Assembly (NCBI GenBank): GCA_024663395.1
Contig: JANFAH010000009.1
Coordinates: 558,001 to 622,000 of the forward strand
Source: Pisolithus tinctorius
Taxonomy: Eukaryota; Basidiomycota; Agaricomycetes; Boletales; Pisolithaceae
Direction: 5' to 3'
DNA length: 64,000 nt
Shown here: piece by piece, positions 10,517-21,812 of the stretch
How positions within the stretch are numbered: position 1 is the first letter of the stretch
How the letters are laid out: every line of letters starts with the position of its first letter
Made by a program: the position numbers and the translations under genes
Notes under the pieces: generated by a model
What the model was told of the DNA's origin: nothing
What the model saw: only the letters and a program-made list of their open reading frames with translations
Databases searched by the model: none

Positions 10517-12176
10517 GAAGACGGAGGAGTGTCGCGTACAGTGGGGGGTGGGTCACAGGATCTGCCATGGTGTTTATCAGTCGTTTCCCTCTCACCAAGT
10601 AGTGCTCACACTGACGGTTCCCAAAATCTGTTTCCGTTTTGATTCGTTGTCCGTGCGAAGTCCTTGAAGCATTTATGAAATGTCACCTACACAAAAACAA
10701 TTGACCACTGTCGCTAGATGAATTCAACGTCATTGAAGCAAGAGGGTGTCCCCCCTGCTTTACCATGCATATTTTCGTGCTTTCACGCGGAAGAAAGACA
10801 AAGCTGACAACGATAGAAGAGCGCTAGCTTAGCTCCTTAATCAGTTACCAGTTTTACCCAATCAGCAGATCTGTGATAATGTCTCCGTGCGATGGTCGTA
10901 TCTACATTCTAGTGGGGCCTGCATAACTTACAAGGAGTGGCTTAAACAGGTCATCATGCTCTGAATGTCTTATATGATTGCCGTCTTTTGGTCCTTGGAT
11001 CGAATGTGCTTGCAGGAAGTCTTTTGGAAACGTTTCCAATATGATCAATTGGAGCCAGTGGCGGTCAAATTGAAGGAGACGCATCGTGTGCAGAGCATTG
11101 TCTCAGCCCTATTCCAGGGACAGAGATCGAGGCATGAAGCCGTCGCATTGTCTTGCGGAGCCTGGATTTTATCAAACTTGATAATTCAGGTGTCGCAGTA
11201 CTTGCAGCAGCCCCCCGGAAATGGATTTTTCTCCAAAGACGGTAGGCTATTGTGGGCAGGCGATTCAGAACTTGTAGCAAAGGCGGATAGGGCAGCATTG
11301 AAGTAAACCCAGATTTCATGACTGGCTGAAGATACGTCGCTATCCCTTCAGGAGATCGCGCGGCGAGCAGCAAGATTCATGCACCCATGAATGAACGACA
11401 AGTAATGAACGGTTGCACCGTTCGTGAAGCCTGCTACTTCAGCTAGCCCACGAATATTGGAGGAAGTCAGAGTTGACCAAGTCATTTTCGGCTTTGCCCG
11501 AAGCTGACAGCGAAGTTGAAAACGGCGCTCGACAGCACCCCTATTGACGATCATACTGGTGCTGCTGACTGCCGACACCAGTGAGAGTACCCATGAATTA
11601 AATGTAGACTGATTCAAGCTTCCAGAACCAACGGTCACGTATCTTGTCTTCAAAGCGCCATCGTAACCTGGCCCTCCCCAGTCCGACACCAGTTCGAATA
11701 AGTCTCCCTCAAATCCTTCCGAGGCAGACTTTCACGGTCCCTACAACAAGTTCCTTAACACCGTTTTCACTCCTGATAGCAACTTTATGGTCGTCTCTTG
11801 AACCTGATTGGGGTACACAGATATCCCCGTCCCCACTCTCTACGCCGTTGACACGGCGGGGACGAGCACTTCTTCTAAAGCCAGCCTCACAATTGGCGGC
11901 TGACTCTCCATCGCATATCTTCGGAGTCAATGTCTAGAGAGCCTTGAGGCTACGATGTTCCCGGACGACGGAGAAGATAGATCCCAAATGTCGTAGAAGA
12001 GATCAAGCAAAGTTGTGCGATTCTATGAAGTAGGTTGGCATTGTTGGTACGTATTGTACGTTTTATTCTACTATCTGTGAGAAGTATTGGAAAGTTGACT
12101 CGGCAGCCAATAGCAATTCCTGCAACAGTCGCTTGCTGACATGCACTTGTCTTGGAGATATAGTACTACGAACAGA
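10517..12176. other. Long stretch with no assignable gene
   Basis: Several frames of 60-113 codons occur on both strands. The longest include a plus frame at 10965-11306 and minus frames at 11348-11689 and 11065-11373. The minus frames contain ordered-looking text such as SDWGGPGYDGALKTRYV and DGDICVPQSGSRDDHK but are broken by stops. I recognise no family. It may be a degenerate gene on the minus strand. Confidence 0.35.
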
Positions 12177-13866
12177 TCAGCTTCCTCCCTCTACTGAGTT
12201 CAACCACACCATCACATCATGTTCTGTCTGCTGAACACCGACACTTTTCTTTTTCGCTTTTGGGGGCAACAGGTTTGTCGATCCCAGGCCGAATCCGTGT
12301 TTGTCGGAGTCCGCGTGTGTGATACGTAGGTGGTGCACGCAGAGCGCAACGAGGAGCTTCATTTCATAGACGGCAAGGTGCCGTCCCTTGCACTGCGGTG
12401 AAAAGAGAGCATTTCAGTTCTTCGACTGCCTGGACCATTAGCGGGGTGGCCACTCACGATTTCACGTCCGCCTCCCCAACCAAAGAACGGTAGTTTGGTT
12501 CGCTTTGGTCGTGTCGAGTTGTCGCCATCAGACCCCTCCAGTCCGCTCGCATACCTGCCCGTCGTAAACCTGTCCGGTACAAACTTGTCCGGTTGCTCAA
12601 ACCATCGCCCGTCCCAATGCGTCCCCATCAGATGCGCCATCACATACTCCCCCTTGCGTACTATCACTCGTTGACCCGTTGCCGCATCTACAACTAATTC
12701 CGTGTCGCATGATGCCTGTCGTAAGGGAGTTGATATTAGCCTCAATCGTATGGTCTCCTGGACGACCGAGTCAAGCAGTGGAAGCCCATCGAGTGCATGC
12801 GTGTCTGTGCGAAGCAAAGCAGGGAGGTCAGTTATGCATGGAACGTCGCCCTTCCCGATATCCATATGCGCGTGCAGCATGCTATCTATCTCTGCACGCA
12901 GTTGCGCGGCAAGCTTCCCGTCCGCAAGAATTTCCGTCAGTGCCCAAAAGGTCATGTTCGTCGAATTTGCATATAATCCCCAGAGGAAGACAAGCAATAA
13001 CCAGGCCTTTTCTTCTATCGTGAGCTTGTTTGCCCTGAAGATGTCGAGTGTACCCATCATGACATCCACTAATGCGCTGCCTTCCTCCACCTGAGCGACG
13101 TACGCGCAGAGTCGACCGATGAGGCGCTTGCGCGCTTCTGTGGATGGCCGCCAGTCGAAAGGGACCCTATACAGCCTCGCATAAACGCTCTCATCCAAGC
13201 AGTTTATGTCGTCGTAAATATCATCGGTGAACGACGGGCCGAAAAATGCATGACACAACGCTGCGAGCCGACATCTTCCCACGAGCTCCATTAACGACAC
13301 AGCCTTTCGCCCCTTCTCGGAACGCGCCACAAAACTGTTCATCTCCTGGAGCAGCCGTTCCACATATGTCGACGTGAACTTCTTCAGGGACATTTTGGCC
13401 AAGGTACGTCCAACCATAGGAGCTATCTGATGCTGTAAGATCTCTTGCAAGCGCGGAACGTTCTCCCGTGGTCCGGCGATCGCTTGGGTCAGCTCAATTT
13501 GGATGGAATCGCTTTTGAAAATGTTGTGCTGGTCCCGCAAGATTGCGGCAATGCCGTCTGGAGAGGAAATGACAGTCAGGTGTCGGCCGCCAATAGACAT
13601 TTTGAAGACCGGGCCATATTGATTGCTGGATGCAAGGTAGTGTCAGCATACTAGTCAGCACAGATTCGACGGATGAGCACTTACAAACAGCTCCCCAGGA
13701 ATCCAGCTGGGTTTCGGACGTATTGGATGCCTGTGCCGATATACGGGAGGAAGCTGGACACCACAGGGGGGAATTCCTCTGCACGGGGGCGCCGGAAATA
13801 AGACGATACGAACGCAAGCACGATGAACGCCGAAGTGACGACGACGAGTGTGTCATAAACGGCCAT
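12177..13866 (-). CDS. Cytochrome P450 monooxygenase
   Basis: Three exons on the minus strand: 13866-13685, 13625-12458 and 12392-12177, giving 521 aa. The N-terminus has one hydrophobic membrane anchor (TLVVVTSAFIVLAFVSSYF) followed by a basic and proline-containing hinge. The helix-K motif is ETIR (in VVQETIRLRL). The heme loop is created by splicing: FFGWGGGREI joins to CKGRHLAVYE, giving the FxxGxxxCxG signature with its cysteine. The I-helix reads LWGLYANSTNMTFWALTE, lacking the usual AGxDTT and closer to the WA..AN....FW pattern of CYP7/CYP8-type enzymes, which have altered oxygen-activation residues. It would sit on the ER membrane facing the cytosol and oxidise a lipid or sterol-like substrate; the substrate is unknown. 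No cluster partners are nearby. Confidence 0.9.
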
Positions 13867-15221
13867 GAGATAAAAGTTAGGAGTTGCGGCGAGCCAGAGT
13901 CTCAGACCTGGCTTTTAAACGACACAAGGCATAGCTTTTCAGTTTCAAAGGCGGATGAGCCAGGGTGTGGCTTGCATTTGGATTGCTGGAGATCTCGCTA
14001 AACCAGTGGGCACTCGGAGATGTAGGGTTCATGCATAGGTTAGTGGTGTGAACACCTTTCGCCGCATCATCGCCGTAATTTGGTTGGCATGCAGCTTGAC
14101 ATGCAGCACAGACCCTTCGGTAGGGGTATCATCACTTCATCAAGCACCGACCTGAGCACTGTGTCCTGAAACTGATAGATGGACCAAGGTAAGTCCGGGA
14201 ACGGGTAGGCGCGCGTCCATCCCTGACTTTTGGCCAGCCGCCGTTTATGTACATCATTTGATCAAAATGTGCGGTTCCATGAAACATGATCATTGTGATC
14301 GGCGGCTCGCGTGCGCGCACATTAGGAAGCGAATAAGTGGTTTAAACCTGTTTAAACCCGTCACTGACTGGTCGTGACCGCGATTCCGTCATTCCCTGTC
14401 CCTCTGATGCATCATTCTCTGGAGCTCTCAAGTTATTCAAGACGTTGTCATGCTAAAATGAATAGTAGCTCCACAGCCCCACCTGTACTGTTCGCATATG
14501 ACGTGTCAACTAGCGACCAGAGGTAGTTAAGTATTGCGGGCAGTGGTTCAAAGGTTAGACTGCGAGATGAAGGGAATTGCGCGTACACGACTCCTAAAAA
14601 ATAGTGTGGTACAATATCTCGTTTCCACCGACGTTCAGGTAAGCATCATGTTACTATTTTTCGAATGTGGTCTTCGAGAACGATTTCACCTCCTGCATAT
14701 TACTATGGTTCTAGCCATTGCAGGGATGTTGGACGTTGGAGCTGTGCGGTTATGTGGCTATGTATGTGGTGTACTCTTCCTCTTTCGCTTTCTGCCCTCT
14801 TGCAGCACCACGGACGCACATCATGTGAGGTGTACGATGTTTCTTAGTGAGAGTCCTGGTCAGGGAAATCAAGATGACAAGTTATGAGGCATGGTAGGAG
14901 ATATAACCTCTGTGTTTGCTTGGCTGTGTTGCTTCCTTACCTGATTGCATAAGTAATTAGGCCGTACTTATTTTTTTCACTATTCCCTCTGTGTCGGAAA
15001 AATCTTGGACACGTGACAATTACTTGTAATGGATGTTAATGGCACAAGTTCCCACCCTCATTGTAGTGTACTGCCAATGATATAAGTTTTCATTGCAATG
15101 ATTCCAAAAAAGGAGTTTCTATACAGAATAATTCGCATTTTTAATATAAATATCAGATAAAATCATACATAGCTGTCATAATCTGGCGAAAATAAACCAT
15201 TGTAATCGCTTACAATGTGGC
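13867..15221. other. Intergenic region, no gene seen
   Basis: Short frames only, the longest 117 codons at 14534-14887, without family features. The right third is AT-rich and leads into the outer flank of the inverted repeat at 15222. Confidence 0.45.
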
Positions 15222-15288
15222 TATGACGCTGCATCTGTAACATTAAACAAACAAAAATAAAACAGCTGATTGCGCGACTTTTGCAGTA
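15222..15288 (+). repeat. Left arm of a 67-bp inverted repeat
   Basis: The arm begins TATGACGCTGCATCTGTAAC and ends TTTTGCAGTA. Its reverse complement is found at 20957-21023 with a single mismatch (T versus C). Outward of the arm the two flanks are only loosely similar. The pair encloses the complete copia element at 15618-20783, so the two arms probably belonged to a small inverted-repeat element that copia later entered. Confidence 0.85.
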
Positions 15289-15617
15289 CTCCTCCTGCGC
15301 AACTTTTTATACTACCCCTGCATAATTTTTAACACAGCCACCTTGCACCACTTTGCACTAGCTAGGAGGGCAGATACAATAGATAAACGTAGGCAGGACG
15401 TGAACACAGTTCATCGGCACCCTCCCCAGTCATCCCGCCCAATCCACGAGGCCGTGATGCCCCACAGGGCCCGCTCGAACGCTCGACCCCCTCCCCCGCC
15501 CCTCCCGCCTGGTGGCGGGATTGCTCCTTCGAGAAATTCCCACGGCATCGCCACCTGCAAATTCATGTGGCCGCACTCCGCACCACAAGTCATCACTGGC
15601 CTAGCGAATTTGGGCCT

Positions 15618-15956
15618 TGTTAGGAATGATGCGTGTGTGGTGACTGACGTTGGAGTGACCAGGTACAGGTGAGGTTGTGCAAAAGGGTGCTCGGTTTAAG
15701 ACTCAGCGTGCTCAGGCAGGGATGCGGGTCGACGAGGTGACGTTCTCGTCTCATAGGGATTCTATCCCCTGCGGTAGCTACCTTATATCTATGTTGTGTA
15801 TTTGATATCTCGTCTGTTGGGGTGCGTCCGCCCCTACTCCTGCCTTTGTATTTTTCACTTTGTTTGTCCCCCTCTTGGGGTTATGACATATATCCCGCGC
15901 TCTCTGCGCATCATCGTTTCCTTATTTGGGTGTGACGGCGGGTTGGTATTCCTACA
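15618..15956 (-). repeat. 3' LTR of copia A
   Basis: It is a 339-bp direct repeat of 20445-20783. It lies after the polypurine tract and is therefore the 3' LTR of this minus-strand element. Confidence 0.93.
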
Positions 15957-15967
15957 CTCCCCCTCAA
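15957..15967 (-). other. Polypurine tract of copia A
   Basis: On the minus strand it reads TTGAGGGGGAG directly before the 3' LTR. The pol stop codon TGA (15964-15966) lies inside it. Confidence 0.85.
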
Positions 15968-18900
15968 GCCGGGGTCAAGCCCAAGGCTTCTCTGTTATGT
16001 TCGTGTTTCGGTCTGGTTAATGCTTTAGTGAAGATATCGGCCGTCATTTCGGCCGTAGGACAGTATTTTAAGTTAATTATTTCTCTTCTCGCGCAGTCGC
16101 GAATAAAGTGATTTTTAGTATCAAAGTGTTTTGATCGTTGGTGATATTGCGCATTTTTCGCAATCGCTAGCGCTGATTGGTTATTGCTGTAGAGCGTTGT
16201 AGCCTCTAACTGCGGGCGATCTAGTTCACTTAGTAGGCTTCGTAGCCATATAATTTCGCGTGTTGCGTTCGCCATCGATATGTATTCGGCTTCTGCCGTG
16301 GAGAGGGCCACGTGATTCTGTTTCTTTGAGTACCACGTGATCGCGCCCTGGTTGAAGGTGGATACGTAGCCTGAGATTGATATCCGATCGTCGTCATTAG
16401 CGAAGTCGGCGTCTGAATATATAATTAATTTATTGTGTTCGGGATGAGTTGGGTCAGCCTTATAGGCAATCCCATAGCTTTTAGTTCCCGCTAGATATCT
16501 TAGTATTCTTTTTGCTGCTGTCCAATGGGACAGGTCAGGATTTGCCGTAAAGGATGCGAGTCTGTTGACCGCATACGTTATGTCGGGCCTCGTGGCCACT
16601 GATGCATACATTAGGTGCCCTATGAGTGTTGCGTAGTTGCCGCTAGGTACACCTTCGGCCTCGGTGTCACGTGGGCTTAGCCGCGTGCCCGGATCGAGTG
16701 GAGTTTTGACTGGGTTTGCGTCGGTCATTCCATATTTTTGTAGTAGTCCCTCGATATAGCGTGTCTGGCTGAGGGTAATTGTTCCATTGGTGCGATTTCA
16801 TGTGATCTCAATCCCAACTAGTTTACTTGGGTCTCCGAGGTCTGTTACCTCGAACATATTTTGTAGTTGTGTTTTTAGCTTAGTCATAAGTTCGGCAGTA
16901 TTGGTGACGAGTACTAGGTCATCTACCCATACCGTAATAATCTCGATCGTAGTCGAGGTTTTTCTTATGTATACACATGGGTCGGAGTGGAGTCGAGCAA
17001 AGCCAACAGTTTGTAACTGGCCATTTAGCTCCTCGTTCCACTCACGTCCGGACTGCTTTAGTCCGTATAATGTCTTGATTAGTTTGCACAGGCGTCTGGT
17101 TTCGTCGTCGAAGCCTTCGGGCTGCTCCATGTATATTTCTTCTTTTAGTTTACCATTTAAATATGCGCCCTTTACATCCATTTGTTGGATTTCCCAGTTT
17201 TGGGCGTTGGCCAATGATAAGATAAGGCATATTGTTTCTAATCTAACGACCGGGGAATAGGTGTCGTTATAATCCATTCCTGGGACCTGGGAATATCCCC
17301 TGGCGACTAATCTCGCTTTGTATTTTTGGAGTACCCCGTCTTTATTGTATTTTCAGGTGAATACCCATTTATTTGAGACAGGTTTGCGCCCTTTCGGTGG
17401 ATCCACTAATATCCACGTCCCTTTTTCACGCAATTGTTGTAGCTTGGCTTCTATGGCTTTTTGCCATTCCGGCCATTCAAGTGAGGCTTTAGCCTCTCGT
17501 AGTGTTTTGGGGTCGCCTTCCCCTAGTGTACTTTCATTAAATGCTAGGTACACTCGCTCTGCTGACGAGAGCTCGCAATTCTCCGACGTTTGCTCATCGT
17601 TTAGTAATTCGTCCAAATCGGGTAATGGATCGTTCAGCACGTTGTAATCGTGTGACGTCCAGGCCCTTTTGCTTCGCCTCATGGGCTCGTCATGTGACTC
17701 TGTTTGTTTCCGTTTTGGTTCTGCTTTATCGCTGGCGGTTCTTTCTTCCTCTCCTCCAGTGTCTCCCCCTGTAGTTGGCAGGTCTCGAGGAGGCGAGTCG
17801 GTCTCTGGATGAAACCGGTAGTTTCTCGAGGTATGTATTTGTCTTGTGCATGTGTCGAAGTACTGAACAGCGCGCAGGCCATCTAGGAAGCCCACGAATG
17901 GGTGCGCGTGCGATCTCACATCCAGCTTGGAGATCGTTTGGTGCTCGTCGAGGATCCATATGCGCGTTCCAAACTCTTGAAGGTGTGATACATCGGGCTC
18001 TTGCCTGTACCATCCCTCGTAGGGTGTTCTTTCGCAGGTGTGTGTCCATGCGCGGTTGCGTACATAAACTGCATGGCTTACAGCCTCGCACCACAGGAAC
18101 TTTGGCAGGTCTCTTGCCAGTAGCATTGTCCGTCCTAGTTCTACGACGGTGCGATTGAATCGTTCAGCTACGCCGTTTTGGGATGGCGAGTACGGTGCCA
18201 TAGGTTCTAGCAGTATTCCCTTTTCTTTGCACCATGTTATGAGTGCATTGTTGATGTATTCGGTCCCATTATCGCATCTGATTCGTTTAGGGAGTATGTC
18301 TTTCTGTCTTTCCAACATCTGCACGTATTCTTTCACACGTTCTGTTGCTTCCCCCTTTTGTTTCATGTAGTACATCGTAGCGTACCTTGTTGCATCATCG
18401 ATAAATGATATATAGTATCGATGACCATGTATGGATGTCGTACGTGACGGCCCCCATACGTCTGTATGAGTTAACTCTCCCGCTGCCGAGGCCCGATGGG
18501 TTGCCTCGGATGGGTGAGGTTCACGTGTCTGTTTAGCGGCAGTGCATGCTTCGCAATTGAAATCGGGCGAGTTCGGATCGACTTCGAACCCTTTCACTAA
18601 CTTCTTATGGAACAGGCGGCACAGTCCGCTTATCCCAATATGGCCAAAGCGTTTATGCCATGTTTTCCACGAGGTTGTTTCATCAGCGAGACTGGTTTGC
18701 TCGCTCCTCGTAGGTACTGTAAATTGTAGTTCGTATAAATGATTTTTCCGCTTCCCCAGTGCGATGACATCCCCTGAGGAGTTGCGCAACTCGATCTGGC
18801 CTCCTCCACTGATGGAGCGGCCACCTTGTGCGTCTAAGTGGCCAATTGAAAATAGGTTGTTAGGCGATGACGGCACATGTAACACATCACGTAAATTAAC

Positions 18901-20343
18901 AGTGACCGTCCGGTCACCTATTTGGCTATTCACCGTGACTGTGCCTCGTCTGGGTACAGCAGCTGGCTTAGTACCTATTCCGGAGACTGTTTTGTCTGGT
19001 AGTACCTTGTAGGTAGTAAATGCTTCGCGATGAACGCAGATGTGCAATGTTGTAGCACTATCAGCCAACCACATGTACGCAGAATAAGCCTCTGATTTGG
19101 GAGACTTAGTATCTACACTTTCGGTAGAGGAGAATGCTACATCATCTTTGGAGTCCGTATTCTCCACTGCACGATGCGCTTTATCTGATCGTCCAGAGCA
19201 TCTACTAGACCGCTTCCTATCCCGATCTCTATCTCGGTCTCTAGATCTCTGTCTTCGCCGTTTATCTTTGTTATCCGGGTTGGTCCAACACTCCTGGGTA
19301 GTGTGTCCAAACCGTCAGCAGTGCCCGCATTTGGGTTTATTCTTGAAGCGGCACTCGGAAGTTCTGTGATTGGTGCGACCGCATATGTCACACGGGCCCA
19401 GATGATCGGCCTTACGTTTATTGCTCCCACCGCTCTTGGCATAGTACCCACTCTCTCCGCCTTCACGCTTGCGGCGTTCCCATTCGGTGCGGAGTAATGA
19501 TATTATCTCTTGCGTAGATATCTTTGTTGTTTGTGAGTGCGATCCTCCGAGGAAGCCGGAGGTATAGCTATCCCACGAGGTAGGGAGTGACGACAGCAAT
19601 ACGGCCTGGAACTGGGGATCAGGCATGATGTCACCCATTTCATACAGCCGGTTCTGCAAGTCACGTAGTCTAGTGATATGATTGGGGAGGTCCGTATCCT
19701 CCTGTGCCTTGAGGCCATAGATCTCGCGCCTAATAGCGGCGATGGACTGCTGGCCCTGGGTTTCGTGTACCACGTGTAGATTACGCCATAATGTGGCACT
19801 GGTCTCCGTCTCTGATTGGGCATGTACGGTCTGATCATTAGCGAGGTTTGCCATAAGCGTTGTGTACGCGTGTTTGTCATGTTTCCGCCAGGCATTCAAT
19901 TCGTCCGGCAGGGTCTCGGATGGCTGTGGGTCGTCCCCTGTCACCATCTCGTACAAATCTTGGAGCCGAAGTACGGCGGCAATCTTCTTTTTCCATGCTG
20001 CCCAGTTATTAGAGGTGAGCTTCTCCGTCTTGACTATTTTCATTTCTCCCTCTCGTCCTCTTTCTCTAGACCTGGCTCGTCCCTTCCCCTTCGACAACGC
20101 TGTCGTCGACGTCGAGGACCCATCGATGGCTGGGCCCGGTCCTGTCAGTTGTGATGAGGGCCCTGCAACTGTGGGTGAACCTATTGGTGAGTTGGGCGTT
20201 ACCTGAGGTGTCCTCGAGGCACTAGCTGACGCTATCGGTGCTGCAGGTGAGGACGGCGTCGGTTCGTTGGTCTGTGCGTTAGGGGGTCCGTCCCCTTCGG
20301 GTGTCGTGCCTCGTGGATTGGCCGGCGCCCTTGCTCTCGACAT
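15964..20343 (-). pseudogene. Copia A gag-pol polyprotein with three in-frame TGA codons
   Basis: A single frame of 1460 codons runs from ATG at 20343 to the stop at 15964, interrupted only by TGA at 19315-19317, 17353-17355 and 16798-16800. Gag ends in zinc knuckles: CDICGRTNHRTSEC is intact, while the second (CGHC.RFGHTTQEC) contains the first TGA. The protease region carries WLADSATTLHI. Integrase shows the HHCC finger (FGHIGI and CEACTAAKQ) and catalytic stretches such as IRCDNGTEY and NGVAERFNRTV. Reverse transcriptase includes [11 protein letters not shown] and WVDDLVLV. RNase H includes YSDADFAND. At each TGA a family arginine (CGA) is plausible, so CpG decay is the likely cause. As it stands the element would need readthrough or help in trans. 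Confidence 0.9.
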
Positions 20344-20431
20344 CTCTATTCTCCCCCTCCTGGCAGATAAGCGGGTGGATCTTCTCGGCTCTATGTTGGT
20401 GGCTTGGCGACGAGGTCAGTTACGAGCAGAC

Positions 20432-20444
20432 GGGGCTCATAACC
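20432..20444 (-). other. Primer-binding site of copia A
   Basis: Immediately inside the 5' LTR the minus strand reads GGTTATGAGCCCC. Its complement GGGGCTCATAACC matches the anticodon stem-loop of a tRNA-Met (anticodon CAT). Drosophila copia is known to prime from a 5' half of initiator tRNA-Met, and this site fits that mode and not the usual CCA-end priming. Confidence 0.8.
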
Positions 20445-20783
20445 TGTTAGGAATGATGCGTGCGTGGTGACTGACGTTGGAGTGACCAGGTACAGGCGAG
20501 GTTGTGCAAAAGGGTGCTCGGTTTAAGACTCAGCGTGCTCAGGCAGGGATGCGGGTCGACGAGGTGACGTTCTCGTCTCATAGGGATTCTATCCCCTGCG
20601 GTAGCTACCTTATATCTATGTTGTGTATTTGATATCTCGTCTGTTGGGGTGCGTCCGCCCCTACTCCCGCCTTTGTATTTTTCACTTTGTTTGTCCCCCT
20701 CTTGGGGTTATGACATATATCCCGCGCTCTCTGCGCATCATCGTTTCCTTATTTGGGTGTGACGGCGGGTTGGTATTCCTACA
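20445..20783 (-). repeat. 5' LTR of copia A
   Basis: It is a 339-bp repeat of 15618-15956, followed by the target duplication GGCCT. As the 5' LTR it should hold the element promoter. Confidence 0.93.
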
Positions 20784-20956
20784 GGCCTGTTTCTTGGCAA
20801 AAATACCCATTATTACATGGGTTATGTACAGTAGCATCGAAACAAGTCCCGAGGAACGGGCGAGGAGTGCGTGTAGCCCTGACTCGCTCGCTCCCCCGTG
20901 CACGTGCCCTGCTTAGCCAGTAGCTGGGCACAGCCACCTGCAAATTTTCTGTGCAT

Positions 20957-21023
20957 TACTGCAAAAGTCGCGCAATCGGCTGTTTTATTTTTGTTTGTTT
21001 AATGTTACAGATGCAGCGTCATA
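20957..21023 (-). repeat. Right arm of the 67-bp inverted repeat
   Basis: This is the reverse complement of 15222-15288 with one mismatch. Without copia A and one GGCCT copy, the two outer ends of the arms would be about 630 bp apart, a size typical of a short non-autonomous inverted-repeat element. Confidence 0.85.
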
Positions 21024-21812
21024 TGTGGCACCATCGTAATGGGTAAAGTTAATTTTGCGACATGTAGCTCATTGCACCTGAGGATACCTACAGTATCCTT
21101 CAGTAGATAAGTTCCCTTGTTCCTGGACGCTGTCAGGCCCCATGTCTGGAAAACCCTTCTGTCGTTTGAGATAGCCCCGGCCCGCGCACTCCGGCTGGGG
21201 TGTAGGAAGGTGACTGCGACTGCGATGAAGTTTGGATTGTGTCGCGCGCCACTACATATATGGAACGGAATATGCTGAAACTCCGCTGTGTTGCGGATGG
21301 ATGAATTTACAGGGCATGTACAAAATATCACAATGACATGGGTACTATTATGGGCTCATGTGCAGTTCTTCTTATGGGTCGTTCAGAAATTAATTCCTCT
21401 AGTTCATTGATCATCGGCTCTGTGCCAGTCGCAGTGTACTCTTGTTCTGATGTGCGTGAGCAACAGAGCAAACCTGTGATGGGTACTATCAACAAACATG
21501 TTGATAGCATAATGGATTGTATTTTGAGAATGTCCATCTGTTTCACTGTAGCATCCAGGAGTGCCCGAATCTGGGCTTTTAATATAGCGTAGCGACACGG
21601 ACCAGGTGTGACCCAAAGGAAATAAAAACCCGCGCGAGCACGCTGTTGGAGCTCAACACCCTCCCCAGCTGAGGATTACATCACCTCATGACATCACCGT
21701 TCCACTGACCTCCGACAGCGAGAATATAAAGGCTGGTCGTTCAAAGCAATACTGTAACAAGCCGTCCAATTCAAAACCACTTGGGCTATTTTATTCACTC
21801 AGTGACAGTATC
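21024..21812. other. Spacer with a hairpin and a putative promoter
   Basis: No confident gene. An 84-codon plus frame at 21338-21592 has no family features. A short hairpin with CTATCAAC and GTTGATAG arms lies near 21485-21508. A TATA-like ATATAAAG near 21724 lies about 90 bases before the ATG at 21813 and is a good candidate core promoter for the next gene. Confidence 0.45.

Larger units (their letters stand above)
15618..20783 (-). mobile_element. Complete Ty1/copia LTR retrotransposon (copia A)
   Basis: The element is 5166 bp and lies on the minus strand. It has two 339-bp LTRs (15618-15956 and 20445-20783) starting TG and ending CA on the plus strand, and 5-bp target duplications GGCCT at 15613-15617 and 20784-20788. 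The two LTRs differ at about three positions by my reading, all transitions, which implies a recent insertion. A tRNA-Met-type primer site and a polypurine tract abut the LTRs on the expected sides. The internal domain order is gag, protease, integrase, reverse transcriptase, RNase H, which defines copia. Confidence 0.95.

Noticed and set aside
11348..11930. Minus-strand frames as a real gene
   Set aside because: The protein-like segments cannot be joined with convincing splice signals and I recognise no family, so it is listed only as an unresolved region.
14534..14887. 117-codon plus frame in the spacer left of the inverted repeat
   Set aside because: No family features, an overlapping frame in another phase, and no promoter or splice context.
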